Shown: positions 1 through 6,163 of the stretch, piece after piece
Position numbering within the stretch: the first letter of the stretch is position 1
How the letters are laid out: each line of letters opens with the position of its first letter
DNA from: an uncultured bacterium
GTDB lineage: Bacteria > Bacteroidota > Bacteroidia > Chitinophagales > CAIODY01
Reading direction: 5' to 3'
NCBI GenBank assembly: GCA_903871715.1
Contig: CAIQHW010000410.1
Span: 1 to 6,246, forward strand
Length of the DNA stretch: 6,246 bases
The notes under the pieces: generated by a model
The model's database searches: none
Seen by the model: only the letters and a program-made list of their open reading frames with translations
Told to the model about the DNA's origin: nothing
Made by a program: the position numbers and the translations under genes

Positions 1-102
1 AATCCTATGAAAAAAATCTTGACACAAAATTACAGACACCAACATCCTTCTTCAATGCGGGATTTAATTCATTTTTGTAAGTAAAAAATCGTAGTACCCC
101 AC

Positions 103-119
103 CGCAAAATAATTTTGCG
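103..119. repeat. 17-bp palindrome over the kup -33 element
   Basis: Two perfect 8-bp inverted arms, CGCAAAAT and ATTTTGCG, are separated by a single A. The right arm contains the TTTG that would serve as the upstream element of the kup promoter. The symmetry and position are what an operator for a dimeric repressor would show. A role as a small hairpin in an upstream transcript is also possible, but a one-base loop is unfavourable. The symmetry is seen directly; regulatory function is inference. Confidence 0.45.
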
Positions 120-145
120 CATCTCAATCGTTTCATGTACGTTTG
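114..145 (+). promoter_or_regulatory. Bacteroidota-type promoter of kup
   Basis: TTTG at 114-117, a 20-bp spacer and TACGTTTG at 138-145 match the Bacteroidota primary sigma consensus (TTTG, about 19-20 bp, TAnnTTTG). The -7 element ends 24 bp before the ATG at 170. The leader between them shows no Shine-Dalgarno sequence, which is usual for this phylum. The promoter overlaps an in-frame TTG at 143, so that upstream start can be discarded. Confidence 0.7.
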
Positions 146-169
146 CACCGCTTTTTTAAAGCGCATTTT

Positions 170-2122
170 ATGAGTGAAGGAAATAGTCATCATCATCACC
201 TCCAACGCCTTACCACTGGTGGATTATTGGTTACACTCGGTATTATTTATGGCGACATTGGCACATCACCTTTGTATGTGCTCAAAGCTATTGTGGGCAC
301 AAAACCAATTACTGAAACATTGGTGTTGGGCTCATTAAGTTGTGTGTTTTGGACGCTCACTATTTTAACCACTCTCAAATACGTTATCATCACTTTAAGA
401 GCCGACAACAAAGGCGAAGGCGGCATTTTTTCCTTGTACACATTGGTGCGTAGAACAAAAGGATGGCTCATTTTTCCAGCCATTATTGGTGGTAGCACTT
501 TATTAGCTGATGGTTTAATTACGCCACCCATATCGGTTTCGTCGGCGGTGGAAGGTTTAAGATTGTTGAACCCCGATATTCCTACTATACCTATTGTTAT
601 CGCATTACTCACTTTATTATTCATCATTCAACAATACGGAACAAAAATAGTGGGTGCCACATTTGGACCGATGATGACAATATGGTTTAGTATGTTGGCT
701 GTGCTTGGTGTTATGGGTATTTGGGGCAATTGGTATGTGTTGAAAGCTATTAATCCTTATTATGCTTTTCAATTGTTGGTTAATTATCCTGGTGGCTTTT
801 GGTTGCTGGGTGGCGTATTCCTTTGTACAACTGGTGCGGAGGCGTTGTATTCCGATTTGGGGCATTGCGGCAGAGTAAATATTAGAGTAAGTTGGACTTA
901 TGTGAAAGCGGCTTTGTTGCTGAATTATTTTGGGCAAGGTGCTAGGTTGTTAGCCATGCCCAATGGCAATTTGGGCTTGGGCAATGCCGACCCATTTTAT
1001 CAAATGATGCCGCATTGGTTTTTGCCCACCGGCATTTTTATTGCCACCATTGCCACCATCATTGCTTCGCAAGCATTAATCACAGGCTCTTACACGTTGG
1101 TAGCCGAAGCTATGCGATTAAATTTGTGGCCCAAATTAAAAATCGTTTACCCAACAAATGTTAAAGGACAAATGTACATTCCATCCGTCAACTGGTTGCT
1201 GTGGGCGGGCTGTGTGGGTGTGGTGTTGTATTTTAAAGAGTCATCGAGAATGGAAGGTGCATATGGCGTAAGTATTATTATGACCATGTTGATGACTACT
1301 TTATTATTGGTGCATTATTTTGTGGTAAAACGTGTAAACCCCCATTTCATTAGGTTTTACATGGTCTTTTATTTTTCAATTGAAGGCATGTTTTTAGTAG
1401 CCAACATGAGCAAATTTATTAACGGTGGTTGGGTAACAGTGTTGATAGCGATGGTGCTCATTTTCATTATGTGGGTATGGCACGAAGCTACTGGCTTAAA
1501 AAAAGCCTTCACCGATTTTAGTCGCATCGATAAATATTTGCCACAATTAAAAGCATTAAGCGAAGATACCACTGTGCCCAAATACGCTACCCACTTAGTC
1601 TATTTAAGCACTGCCGAATCGGAAAATTTTATCGAGAAAAAAGTTACCTACAGCATTTTTAAAAAATTTCCAAAACGAGCCGACACTTATTGGTTTTTGC
1701 ATGTAGAAACTACAGATGAGCCATATGGCATGGAATACAAGGTTTATACGCATGTAGAGCAAAAGGTTTTTCGCATTGTATTTCGATTAGGGTTTAGAAT
1801 GGAGCAACGCTTGCTGCCTATGTTTAAAAAAGCAGTAGAAGATATGGTATCAAAAGGCGAAGTGGATACGATGAGCCGCTATCCATCGTTGAAGCAATAT
1901 AAAATCAAAGGTGATGTGCGTTATGTAATTATTGACCGTTATTTGAGTTATGAAAATACTTTGCCAGCGTACCAAAAATTTATTTTAGAGTTTTATTATC
2001 TCATCAAAAATTTCAGTTATCACGAAGATCGCTTGTTTGGTTTAGATAGCAGCTTTGTAGAAGTGGAAAGTGTGCCGCTGATGCTTTCTAAAAAGAAATC
2101 GGTAGATATAAAACGGGTTTAG
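170..2122 (+). CDS. kup: Kup-family low-affinity potassium uptake permease
   Basis: This 650-residue inner-membrane protein belongs to the KUP/HAK/KT family, which imports K+ (by K+/H+ symport in characterised members). The family signature GIIYGDIGTSPLY is at residues 24-36. It is followed by KYVIITLRADNKGEGG at 70-85, the LADGLITPPISVSSAVEGL block at 112-130 (family form DGxxTPAISVLSAVEG), QYGTKIVGATFGP at 155-167 and TGAEALYSDLGHCG at 221-234. About twelve hydrophobic segments run to the helix at roughly 421-444. A soluble cytoplasmic C-terminal domain of about 200 residues follows, as in other Kup proteins. Length is close to the usual 620-650. The ATG at 170 is chosen because the longer reading from TTG at 143 begins inside the promoter and the signature sits at the normal distance from this ATG. 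The N-terminus carries a natural HHHH run at residues 7-10. Family assignment is firm; affinity and regulation are not visible. Confidence 0.96.
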   Translation: MSEGNSHHHHLQRLTTGGLLVTLGIIYGDIGTSPLYVLKAIVGTKPITETLVLGSLSCVFWTLTILTTLKYVIITLRADNKGEGGIFSLYTLVRRTKGWLIFPAIIGGSTLLADGLITPPISVSSAVEGLRLLNPDIPTIPIVIALLTLLFIIQQYGTKIVGATFGPMMTIWFSMLAVLGVMGIWGNWYVLKAINPYYAFQLLVNYPGGFWLLGGVFLCTTGAEALYSDLGHCGRVNIRVSWTYVKAALLLNYFGQGARLLAMPNGNLGLGNADPFYQMMPHWFLPTGIFIATIATIIASQALITGSYTLVAEAMRLNLWPKLKIVYPTNVKGQMYIPSVNWLLWAGCVGVVLYFKESSRMEGAYGVSIIMTMLMTTLLLVHYFVVKRVNPHFIRFYMVFYFSIEGMFLVANMSKFINGGWVTVLIAMVLIFIMWVWHEATGLKKAFTDFSRIDKYLPQLKALSEDTTVPKYATHLVYLSTAESENFIEKKVTYSIFKKFPKRADTYWFLHVETTDEPYGMEYKVYTHVEQKVFRIVFRLGFRMEQRLLPMFKKAVEDMVSKGEVDTMSRYPSLKQYKIKGDVRYVIIDRYLSYENTLPAYQKFILEFYYLIKNFSYHEDRLFGLDSSFVEVESVPLMLSKKKSVDIKRV

Positions 2123-2170
2123 AAAACATTTTTTCATTGCCGTTGTTGTGTAATCTGAAACAAACATTTT

Positions 2171-2178
2171 TACTTTTA
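2171..2178 (+). promoter_or_regulatory. Possible -7 element of nfu
   Basis: TACTTTTA differs from TAnnTTTG only in its last base and lies 16 bp before the nfu ATG. A TTG at 2146-2148 is the only upstream candidate, and its 22-bp spacing is longer than ideal. The 72-bp gap after kup holds no hairpin terminator that I can see, so readthrough from kup is an alternative or additional source of transcript. Confidence 0.35.
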
Positions 2179-2194
2179 CAAAAAAAAATAAGTC

Positions 2195-2779
2195 ATGGAA
2201 ACCACTGGCAACAACATTATTGATATTTATACCGAATCAACACCCAACCCCGAAACACTAAAATTTGTGGTAAACAAAGTGTTGTTAGAAAACAAAAGTG
2301 CCGATTTTCAAAATGTGGCATCGGCTCAAAATGCGCCATTGGCAATGGATTTGTTTGGTTTCCCATTTGTAAAAGGTGTGTTTATCATGAACAACTTTGT
2401 AACCATTACCAAACATCCCGAAACTTTGTGGGAAGATATTTCGCCATCGCTAAAAGCGTTTATAAAAAAATATGTGCAAGATGGCAGACCCATTGTGTTG
2501 CATTTGGAAGAAAATAAAAATACCGAACCATTAACTGGCGAAGCAGTAATTAATAAAATAAAAGAAGTGCTTGAAAATTATGTAAAACCTGCCGTGGAAA
2601 TGGACGGCGGCGCTATTCAATACAAATCATTTCATGAAGAAGATGGTATCTTGAATGTGATGTTGCAAGGCAGTTGCAGCGGTTGCCCCAGCAGTATGAT
2701 TACTTTAAAATCGGGCATTGAAAATTTGATGAAACGCATGGTTCCCGAAGTGAAAGAAGTGTTAGCTGATGCTGGATAA
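2195..2779 (+). CDS. Nfu/NifU-like iron-sulfur cluster carrier protein
   Basis: This 194-residue protein has two domains. An Nfu N-terminal domain spans about residues 10-93 and begins with IYTESTPNPETLKFVV, the family's typical opening. A C-terminal NifU domain spans about residues 117-190 and holds the CxxC motif Cys161-Ser-Gly-Cys164 in the block GSCSGCPSS. In characterised Nfu proteins the paired cysteines of two subunits bridge a [4Fe-4S] cluster, which is passed to apo-enzymes in the cytosol. Both domains and both cysteines are present and the length is normal, so the protein should be functional. The ATG at 2195 follows an A-rich leader without Shine-Dalgarno. No other Fe-S assembly gene lies beside it. 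It differs from IscU-type scaffolds, which have three conserved cysteines and no Nfu N-terminal domain. Family assignment is firm; client proteins are unknown. Confidence 0.93.
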   Translation: METTGNNIIDIYTESTPNPETLKFVVNKVLLENKSADFQNVASAQNAPLAMDLFGFPFVKGVFIMNNFVTITKHPETLWEDISPSLKAFIKKYVQDGRPIVLHLEENKNTEPLTGEAVINKIKEVLENYVKPAVEMDGGAIQYKSFHEEDGILNVMLQGSCSGCPSSMITLKSGIENLMKRMVPEVKEVLADAG

Positions 2780-2808
2780 TTAATTTTACTGAAAGAATAT
2801 TTTACACA

Positions 2809-2844
2809 AAAAAGCCGCATGATGTATTATTCATGCGGCTTTTT
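2809..2844. terminator. Bidirectional intrinsic terminator between nfu and the membrane-protein gene
   Basis: A perfect 14-bp stem, AAAAAGCCGCATGA against TCATGCGGCTTTTT, encloses an 8-nt loop. It is flanked by A-runs on the left and T-runs on the right. It starts 30 bp after the nfu stop and ends 19 bp before the stop codon of the convergent gene. The symmetric A/T flanks let it act for transcripts from either side. Confidence 0.9.
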
Positions 2845-2862
2845 GTTTTTGCAGAAAAATAA

Positions 2863-3654
2863 TTATACAGCAGTTGCAGCCGATTTGTTTTCAAAAATTT
2901 GTTCGTAAGCTGCATATAGCACACAATAAGTAAGTGGGATGGTAAACAACAAACCCACCAGCAAACACAACCCACCAGCGATGTTGATGAGACCGCAAAC
3001 GATGGCTAACAAAATAAAACTGAAATAATTTTTCATCACCACTTTGCTACTTACTTTAATAGCTGTGATAGCATTTAAGCCATACACATTAATCAGTTGG
3101 TAAACCAACATAAATAAAACGCTCACCAATAGCAACACCAATGCGCAAATTAACACCACACCTATTAGCGGCATTAAAATGGCAACAACTTGCTTAATGC
3201 CTTCAGGGCTTTTATAATTTAAACCAACCAACAAAGCAATTTCAGAAATAATGCTGATGATAACTGGAATGAAAATGAGGATTGAAACTACAATTTTGAT
3301 AAGCACAAACAGTGCATTGTCGGCAATTTTTTTGAAACCAAAAGTGTAATCGCTTTGTTCTACTTTTCCAAACATCGAAAGTTTGTAAGCTGCCATAAAA
3401 AATCCTGCAACCATGGCAGGACCAGTAATAAATGTGGAAGCAATGCTACCCACAAAAGGAATAAAACTGCACACCATTTGAACGATTAAAGCAATGATTA
3501 AAAACAAAACGAAGCCACCGATATTCTTTTTCCAAATGTCGGTTCCTCGGCTCCAAGCCTCACCAATGCTCATGTTGTAGCCGTTGGTTAATACTTCATC
3601 AATCGTGCGCCGACCGTTTGGGTGCGCTGTTGGTTGGTCTAAAATGTTGTCCAT
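2863..3654 (-). CDS. Uncharacterised polytopic membrane protein
   Basis: I do not recognise a named family with confidence. The 263-residue product has a polar N-terminal stretch (about 1-44) and then roughly six hydrophobic segments, near residues 45-63, 66-90, 114-145, 156-186, 211-234 and 235-250. It ends in a short polar tail. No signal peptide, catalytic motif or nucleotide-binding site is visible. Recurrent features are SIGEAWSRGTDIWKKN before the first helix, a TGPAMVAGFFMAAYK loop and helix, and KVVMKNYF before the fifth segment. The general pattern (cytosolic amphipathic lead, paired helices, Gly/Pro-rich turns) resembles uncharacterised DUF975-like or GPDPase-membrane-domain-like integral membrane proteins; that is only a resemblance from memory. 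The ATG at 3654 is the natural start and has no Shine-Dalgarno. The gene is convergent with nfu and divergent from the E2 gene. The full-length frame and the protein-like membrane pattern make it a real gene. Confidence 0.85.
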   Translation of the reverse strand: MDNILDQPTAHPNGRRTIDEVLTNGYNMSIGEAWSRGTDIWKKNIGGFVLFLIIALIVQMVCSFIPFVGSIASTFITGPAMVAGFFMAAYKLSMFGKVEQSDYTFGFKKIADNALFVLIKIVVSILIFIPVIISIISEIALLVGLNYKSPEGIKQVVAILMPLIGVVLICALVLLLVSVLFMLVYQLINVYGLNAITAIKVSSKVVMKNYFSFILLAIVCGLINIAGGLCLLVGLLFTIPLTYCVLYAAYEQIFENKSAATAV

Positions 3655-3697
3655 AAATAATTTTTTAAGTGGTTTAAAGATTTTGAATTTTGAAAAA

Positions 3698-3705
3698 TAA
3701 AAGTA
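3698..3705 (-). promoter_or_regulatory. Possible -7 element of the membrane-protein gene
   Basis: Read on the minus strand this is TACTTTTA, the same octamer as the candidate ahead of nfu. It lies 43 bp upstream of the ATG. No clear TTTG is found at the expected distance further upstream, so support is weak. Confidence 0.3.
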
Positions 3706-3763
3706 CGCTTTGTTTTTATTTTATTAGGGTAAAAATGAAATTTCCAAAAAGTAGTTATTCTAT

Positions 3764-3771
3764 TATCTTTG
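3764..3771 (+). promoter_or_regulatory. -7 element of the E2 gene promoter
   Basis: TATCTTTG matches TAnnTTTG exactly and ends 36 bp before the ATG at 3808. No good TTTG is present about 19-20 bp upstream. The element contains the in-frame TTG at 3769, so translation from that codon is not credible if this is the promoter. Confidence 0.55.
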
Positions 3772-3807
3772 CGCTCCGAAAATTATCAATCAATAAATAA
3801 AATAACG

Positions 3808-5130
3808 ATGGCTCGATTTGAATTAGTGATGCCCAAAATGGGCGAAAGTATTACCGAAGCTACCATTTTAAAATGGAAAAAAAACGTGGGTGATATGATT
3901 GCTATGGATGAAACATTGCTCGAAATAGCCACCGATAAAGTGGATAGCGAAGTGCCCAGCACAGCCACAGGCAAGGTGGTGGAGCTGCTTTACAAAGAAA
4001 ATGATGTGGTGCCTGTGGGCAAAGTGATTGCGGTGATTGAGAGTGAACAGTCATTGGTTGGCAGTAGTCAGGCAGCAGTAACAACAACAGTTGCATCACC
4101 GAAAGTGGACGTGCCATTTGTTCCTACGGCTACTCAAAACCAGCCAACAGCAACCAATCCGGGCGATAAATTTTATTCGCCATTGGTTTTAAATATTGCA
4201 AGGCAAGAAGGAATTTCGATGAGCGAATTGGAAAATATTGCTGGTACTGGGCAAGGCGGCAGAGTAACGAAAAATGATATTTTGAGCTTTGTCGAAAGTC
4301 GTAAGTTGAAAGTTGTAAGTCAACAGCCAACTGCAAATACAGCTCCAAAGCCAGTTGTGGCAGCACCTTCGGCTGTTCAACGTGAAACCAGCAGCCCAAA
4401 ACCAGCAACTATTTCTTCGGGAAATGTGGAAATTGTAGAAATGGATAGAATGCGCAAATTGATTGCCGAGCACATGGTTCGCAGCAAAGCTACATCGCCG
4501 CATGTTACTTCATTTGCCGAAGCCGATGTAACCAATTTGGTAAATTGGAGAGAAAAAGTGAAAAAAAGTTTTGAGAAAAAAGAAGGTGAAAAAATTACGT
4601 TTACACCGATTTTTGTAGAAGCAGTGGCAAAAGCATTAAAAGAGTTTCCTTACGTGAATGCCAGTGTTGATGGCACTTCTATGATTTTGAAACGCGATAT
4701 AAATATTGGCATGGCAACAGCAACACCTAATGGAAATTTGATTGTGCCAGTGATAAAAAATGCCGACCAACGCAATTTAATTGGCTTAACAAAAGAAGTA
4801 AATCGATTGGCAAATGCTGGGCGCAACAACGGTTTGAAGCCCGATGAAACTCAAGGCGGCACATTTACATTAACCAATGTAGGCAGCTTCGGGAGTTTGA
4901 TGGGTACACCAATTATCAATCAACCACAAGTAGCAATTTTGGCGGTGGGTGCGATAAAGAAAAAACCAGTGGTGGTAGAAACCGCAATGGGTGATGTGAT
5001 TGCGATTAGGCACATGATGTTTGTGAGTATGAGCTATGACCACCGAATTGTGGATGGCGCAATGGGTGGGCGTTTCATCAGTCGTGTAGTAGAATTGTTG
5101 GAAGCATTTGATGGCAATAGAGAAATTTAA
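3808..5130 (+). CDS. 2-oxo acid dehydrogenase E2 (dihydrolipoamide acyltransferase)
   Basis: This is the 440-residue acyltransferase core of a 2-oxo acid dehydrogenase complex. It moves the acyl group from E1 through a swinging lipoyl arm to CoA. A single lipoyl domain occupies about residues 3-78, with the modified lysine Lys44 in ATDKVDSEV. A Pro/Ala/Thr-rich linker follows. The peripheral-subunit-binding domain spans about 122-162 (SPLVLNIARQEGIS to GGRVTKNDIL), then a second flexible linker runs to about 212. The catalytic domain extends to the end, with the active-site DHRxVDG motif giving His412 and Asp416. All key residues are present. The ATG at 3808 is preferred over the TTG at 3769, which lies in the promoter and only adds residues unlike the family. 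Substrate is not settled: branched-chain 2-oxo acids, 2-oxoglutarate or pyruvate are all possible, and the SPHVTSFAEADVT segment leads me to favour a branched-chain or generalist type. No E1 or E3 gene is adjacent. The downstream terminator suggests a single-gene transcript. Confidence 0.93.
   Translation: MARFELVMPKMGESITEATILKWKKNVGDMIAMDETLLEIATDKVDSEVPSTATGKVVELLYKENDVVPVGKVIAVIESEQSLVGSSQAAVTTTVASPKVDVPFVPTATQNQPTATNPGDKFYSPLVLNIARQEGISMSELENIAGTGQGGRVTKNDILSFVESRKLKVVSQQPTANTAPKPVVAAPSAVQRETSSPKPATISSGNVEIVEMDRMRKLIAEHMVRSKATSPHVTSFAEADVTNLVNWREKVKKSFEKKEGEKITFTPIFVEAVAKALKEFPYVNASVDGTSMILKRDINIGMATATPNGNLIVPVIKNADQRNLIGLTKEVNRLANAGRNNGLKPDETQGGTFTLTNVGSFGSLMGTPIINQPQVAILAVGAIKKKPVVVETAMGDVIAIRHMMFVSMSYDHRIVDGAMGGRFISRVVELLEAFDGNREI
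4294..4321 (+). repeat. Four tandem heptamers inside the E2 linker
   Basis: Four consecutive 7-mers fit G(A/T)AAGT(C/T): GAAAGTC, GTAAGTT, GAAAGTT, GTAAGTC. Equivalently, a 14-mer is repeated with 12 of 14 identities. The array encodes residues 163-172 at the end of the subunit-binding domain and start of the flexible linker, where inserted residues are tolerated. The pattern is seen directly; expansion by slippage or insertion of a dispersed repeat is inference. Confidence 0.6.
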
Positions 5131-5149
5131 AAGTTTTTATTTACAACAT

Positions 5150-5177
5150 AAAAAGCGAAGAAAGTTCTTCGCTTTTT
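5150..5177. terminator. Intrinsic terminator after the E2 gene
   Basis: AAAAAGCGAAG pairs with CTTCGCTTTTT around a small AAAGTT centre whose ends can pair further. The T-tract runs to 5178. It begins 19 bp after the E2 stop and ends 13 bp before the recR start, so it separates the two transcripts. The A-run on the left would also allow it to act on minus-strand transcripts. Confidence 0.85.
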
Positions 5178-5185
5178 TAATTTTA
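5178..5185 (+). promoter_or_regulatory. Possible -7 element of recR
   Basis: TAATTTTA is one base off TAnnTTTG and lies only 5 bp before the recR ATG, sharing its first T with the terminator T-tract. If real, the transcript would be leaderless or nearly so. No TTTG is present at the right distance upstream, so this is tentative. Confidence 0.3.
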
Positions 5186-5190
5186 CAGCG

Positions 5191-5697
5191 ATGATATTTC
5201 CTTCAAAACTTATTGAAAATGCGGTGGCAGAATTTTCATCTCTGCCAGGCATAGGCAAAAAAACTGCCTTGCGATTAGTGTTGCATTTGTTAAAACAACC
5301 AAATGAAGAAGTTAAAAAATTTAGCAGCACAATTTTTAAAATGCGCAACGAAATTATGTTTTGTACAACATGCCACAATATCAGTGATAATGCGGTGTGT
5401 AGCATTTGCAGCAATGTGCAACGCAAGCAACATCAAATATGTGTGGTCGAAAATTTTAGAGATGTAATTGCCATTGAAAACACACAACAATTCAATGGTG
5501 TTTATCATGTTTTGGGTGGCGTAATTTCGCCAATTGATGGCATCGGACCAGATGAATTGAACATTGCCAGTTTAATCAGCCGAGTTGAAAATCAGGAAGT
5601 GAAAGAAATTATTATGGCGTTGAACCCAACAATGGAAGGTGATACCACCATTTTTTACATCAGCAATCATTTGCCCAATTTCATCATCACCATTTGA
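5191..5697 (+). CDS. recR: Recombination protein RecR, 3' end replaced at a junction
   Basis: RecR works with RecO (and RecF) to load RecA on gapped DNA during recombinational repair. The visible part is canonical: the helix-hairpin-helix SLPGIGKKTALRLVLHL at residues 17-33, the zinc finger with Cys58, Cys61, Cys70 and Cys73, and the Toprim domain from about residue 82. The Toprim domain shows CVVENFRDVIAIENT, YHVLGGVISPIDGIGPDEL and LNPTMEGDTT. After Ile157-Ser158 the sequence stops matching the family. The remaining residues to the stop at 5697 are antisense groEL read in this frame. Family members are about 200 residues, so roughly 40 are missing, including the conserved late Toprim block with the ARG and GGELEYAD motifs. 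The ATG at 5191 gives the normal N-terminus. The gene is probably intact in the source organism and cut by the join at about 5658-5666. If the join were real, this RecR would be defective. Confidence 0.92.
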   Translation: MIFPSKLIENAVAEFSSLPGIGKKTALRLVLHLLKQPNEEVKKFSSTIFKMRNEIMFCTTCHNISDNAVCSICSNVQRKQHQICVVENFRDVIAIENTQQFNGVYHVLGGVISPIDGIGPDELNIASLISRVENQEVKEIIMALNPTMEGDTTIFYISNHLPNFIITI

Positions 5698-6150
5698 ACT
5701 GATGCTACCAACCTGTGCGATTTCTTCATTTGTTTCACATGGCTTGCTAATAGATCCAAGTGCCTCAACGGCGGCTTTAGTTGCCTTATCAATTCCACGT
5801 TTGAGATCCATTGGGTTCAATCCAGCGGTAACAAACTTCATACCTTCTTTAACAATCGCTTGAGCAAGTACTGTGGCTGTGGTAGTTCCATCACCAGCAT
5901 CTGATGCTGTGCGGCTTGCCACTTCCTTAACCATTTGTGCGCCCATATTTTGCAATTTATCTCTGAGCTCAACTTCTTTAGCAACTGTTACCCCATCCTT
6001 TGTAATTGATGGGCCACCATAAGGACGTTCAATAACTACATTACGTCCTTTTGGACCTAGAGTTACCTTAACAGCATTAGCAAGAATATTAACACCCTCG
6101 ACCATTTTACTACGGGAATCATTCCCAAAAATTACTTCTTTCGCAGCCAT
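5572..6150 (-). CDS. groEL: Chaperonin GroEL (Hsp60), N-terminal part only
   Basis: GroEL forms the double-ring ATP-driven folding chamber that works with GroES in the cytosol. Residues 1-164 (6150 down to about 5659) align with the family. They include the N-terminal equatorial domain with the nucleotide-binding TLGPKGRN at 30-37 and DGTTT at 87-91 (Asp87 being the metal and catalytic residue in E. coli numbering). The start of the intermediate domain follows, ending at GDDEIGQMIAD (154-164). The expected AMxKVG continuation is replaced by 28 residues that are antisense recR, ending in a stop at 5574-5572. About 380 residues are missing. The opening MAAKEVIFG, the SKPCETNEEIAQVGSISSN stretch and the strong Shine-Dalgarno are proteobacterial in character; Bacteroidota GroEL usually begins differently (MAKQ-type). 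Only the portion right of about 5658 is genuine groEL. Confidence 0.93.
   Translation of the reverse strand: MAAKEVIFGNDSRSKMVEGVNILANAVKVTLGPKGRNVVIERPYGGPSITKDGVTVAKEVELRDKLQNMGAQMVKEVASRTASDAGDGTTTATVLAQAIVKEGMKFVTAGLNPMDLKRGIDKATKAAVEALGSISKPCETNEEIAQVGSISSNGDDEIGQMIADVKNGGITFHCWVQRHNNFFHFLIFNSAD
5658..5666. other. Chimeric junction between recR (+) and groEL (-)
   Basis: RecR coding similarity holds rightward through Ile157 (5661), possibly Ser158 (5664). GroEL similarity on the other strand holds leftward through Asp164 (5659) and perhaps the next base. The overlap CATCAGCAA can therefore belong to both genes: it fits Ile-Ser-Lys-like codons in recR and Ile-Ala-Asp in groEL. Such a short shared stretch is the mark of a microhomology join or an assembly or template-switch chimera. 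The exact breakpoint is inference without the parental sequences. Confidence 0.8.
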
Positions 6151-6157
6151 ATATATT

Positions 6158-6163
6158 CTCCTT
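6158..6163 (-). promoter_or_regulatory. Strong Shine-Dalgarno of groEL
   Basis: On the minus strand AAGGAG lies 7 nt before the groEL ATG and overlaps the groES stop codon, consistent with translational linkage of the two genes. None of the starts left of the junction has a comparable site. Confidence 0.85.

Noticed and set aside
1..84. Possible 3' end of an upstream gene on the plus strand (frame open 3-80, or frame open 1-84)
   Set aside because: Two frames are equally open over this short stretch and neither shows recognisable similarity; too short to support.
143..169. Longer kup reading from TTG at 143
   Set aside because: The TTG is the end of the TACGTTTG promoter element, and the nine extra residues do not resemble the family N-terminus.
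5..205. Minus-strand open frame across the kup leader
   Set aside because: It overlaps the kup promoter and start, has no protein-like features and is low complexity.
1039..1068. ATTGCCACC tandem pair in kup
   Set aside because: It encodes an ordinary Ile-Ala-Thr helix stretch with biased codons; no sign of a repeat element.
3769..3807. Longer E2 reading from TTG at 3769
   Set aside because: It begins inside the TATCTTTG element, and the family's MARFELVMPKMGE opening starts at the ATG at 3808.
4130..4503. Minus-strand open frames opposite the E2 linker
   Set aside because: They are antisense shadows of a clear coding gene; their composition follows the sense codons.
5572..5697. A natural overlapping convergent gene pair (recR and groEL)
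   Set aside because: The overlap exists only because each frame reads into the other gene's antisense past the join; neither tail resembles its family.
5639..5863. Plus-strand open frame opposite groEL
   Set aside because: It is the antisense of conserved groEL codons and spans the chimeric junction.
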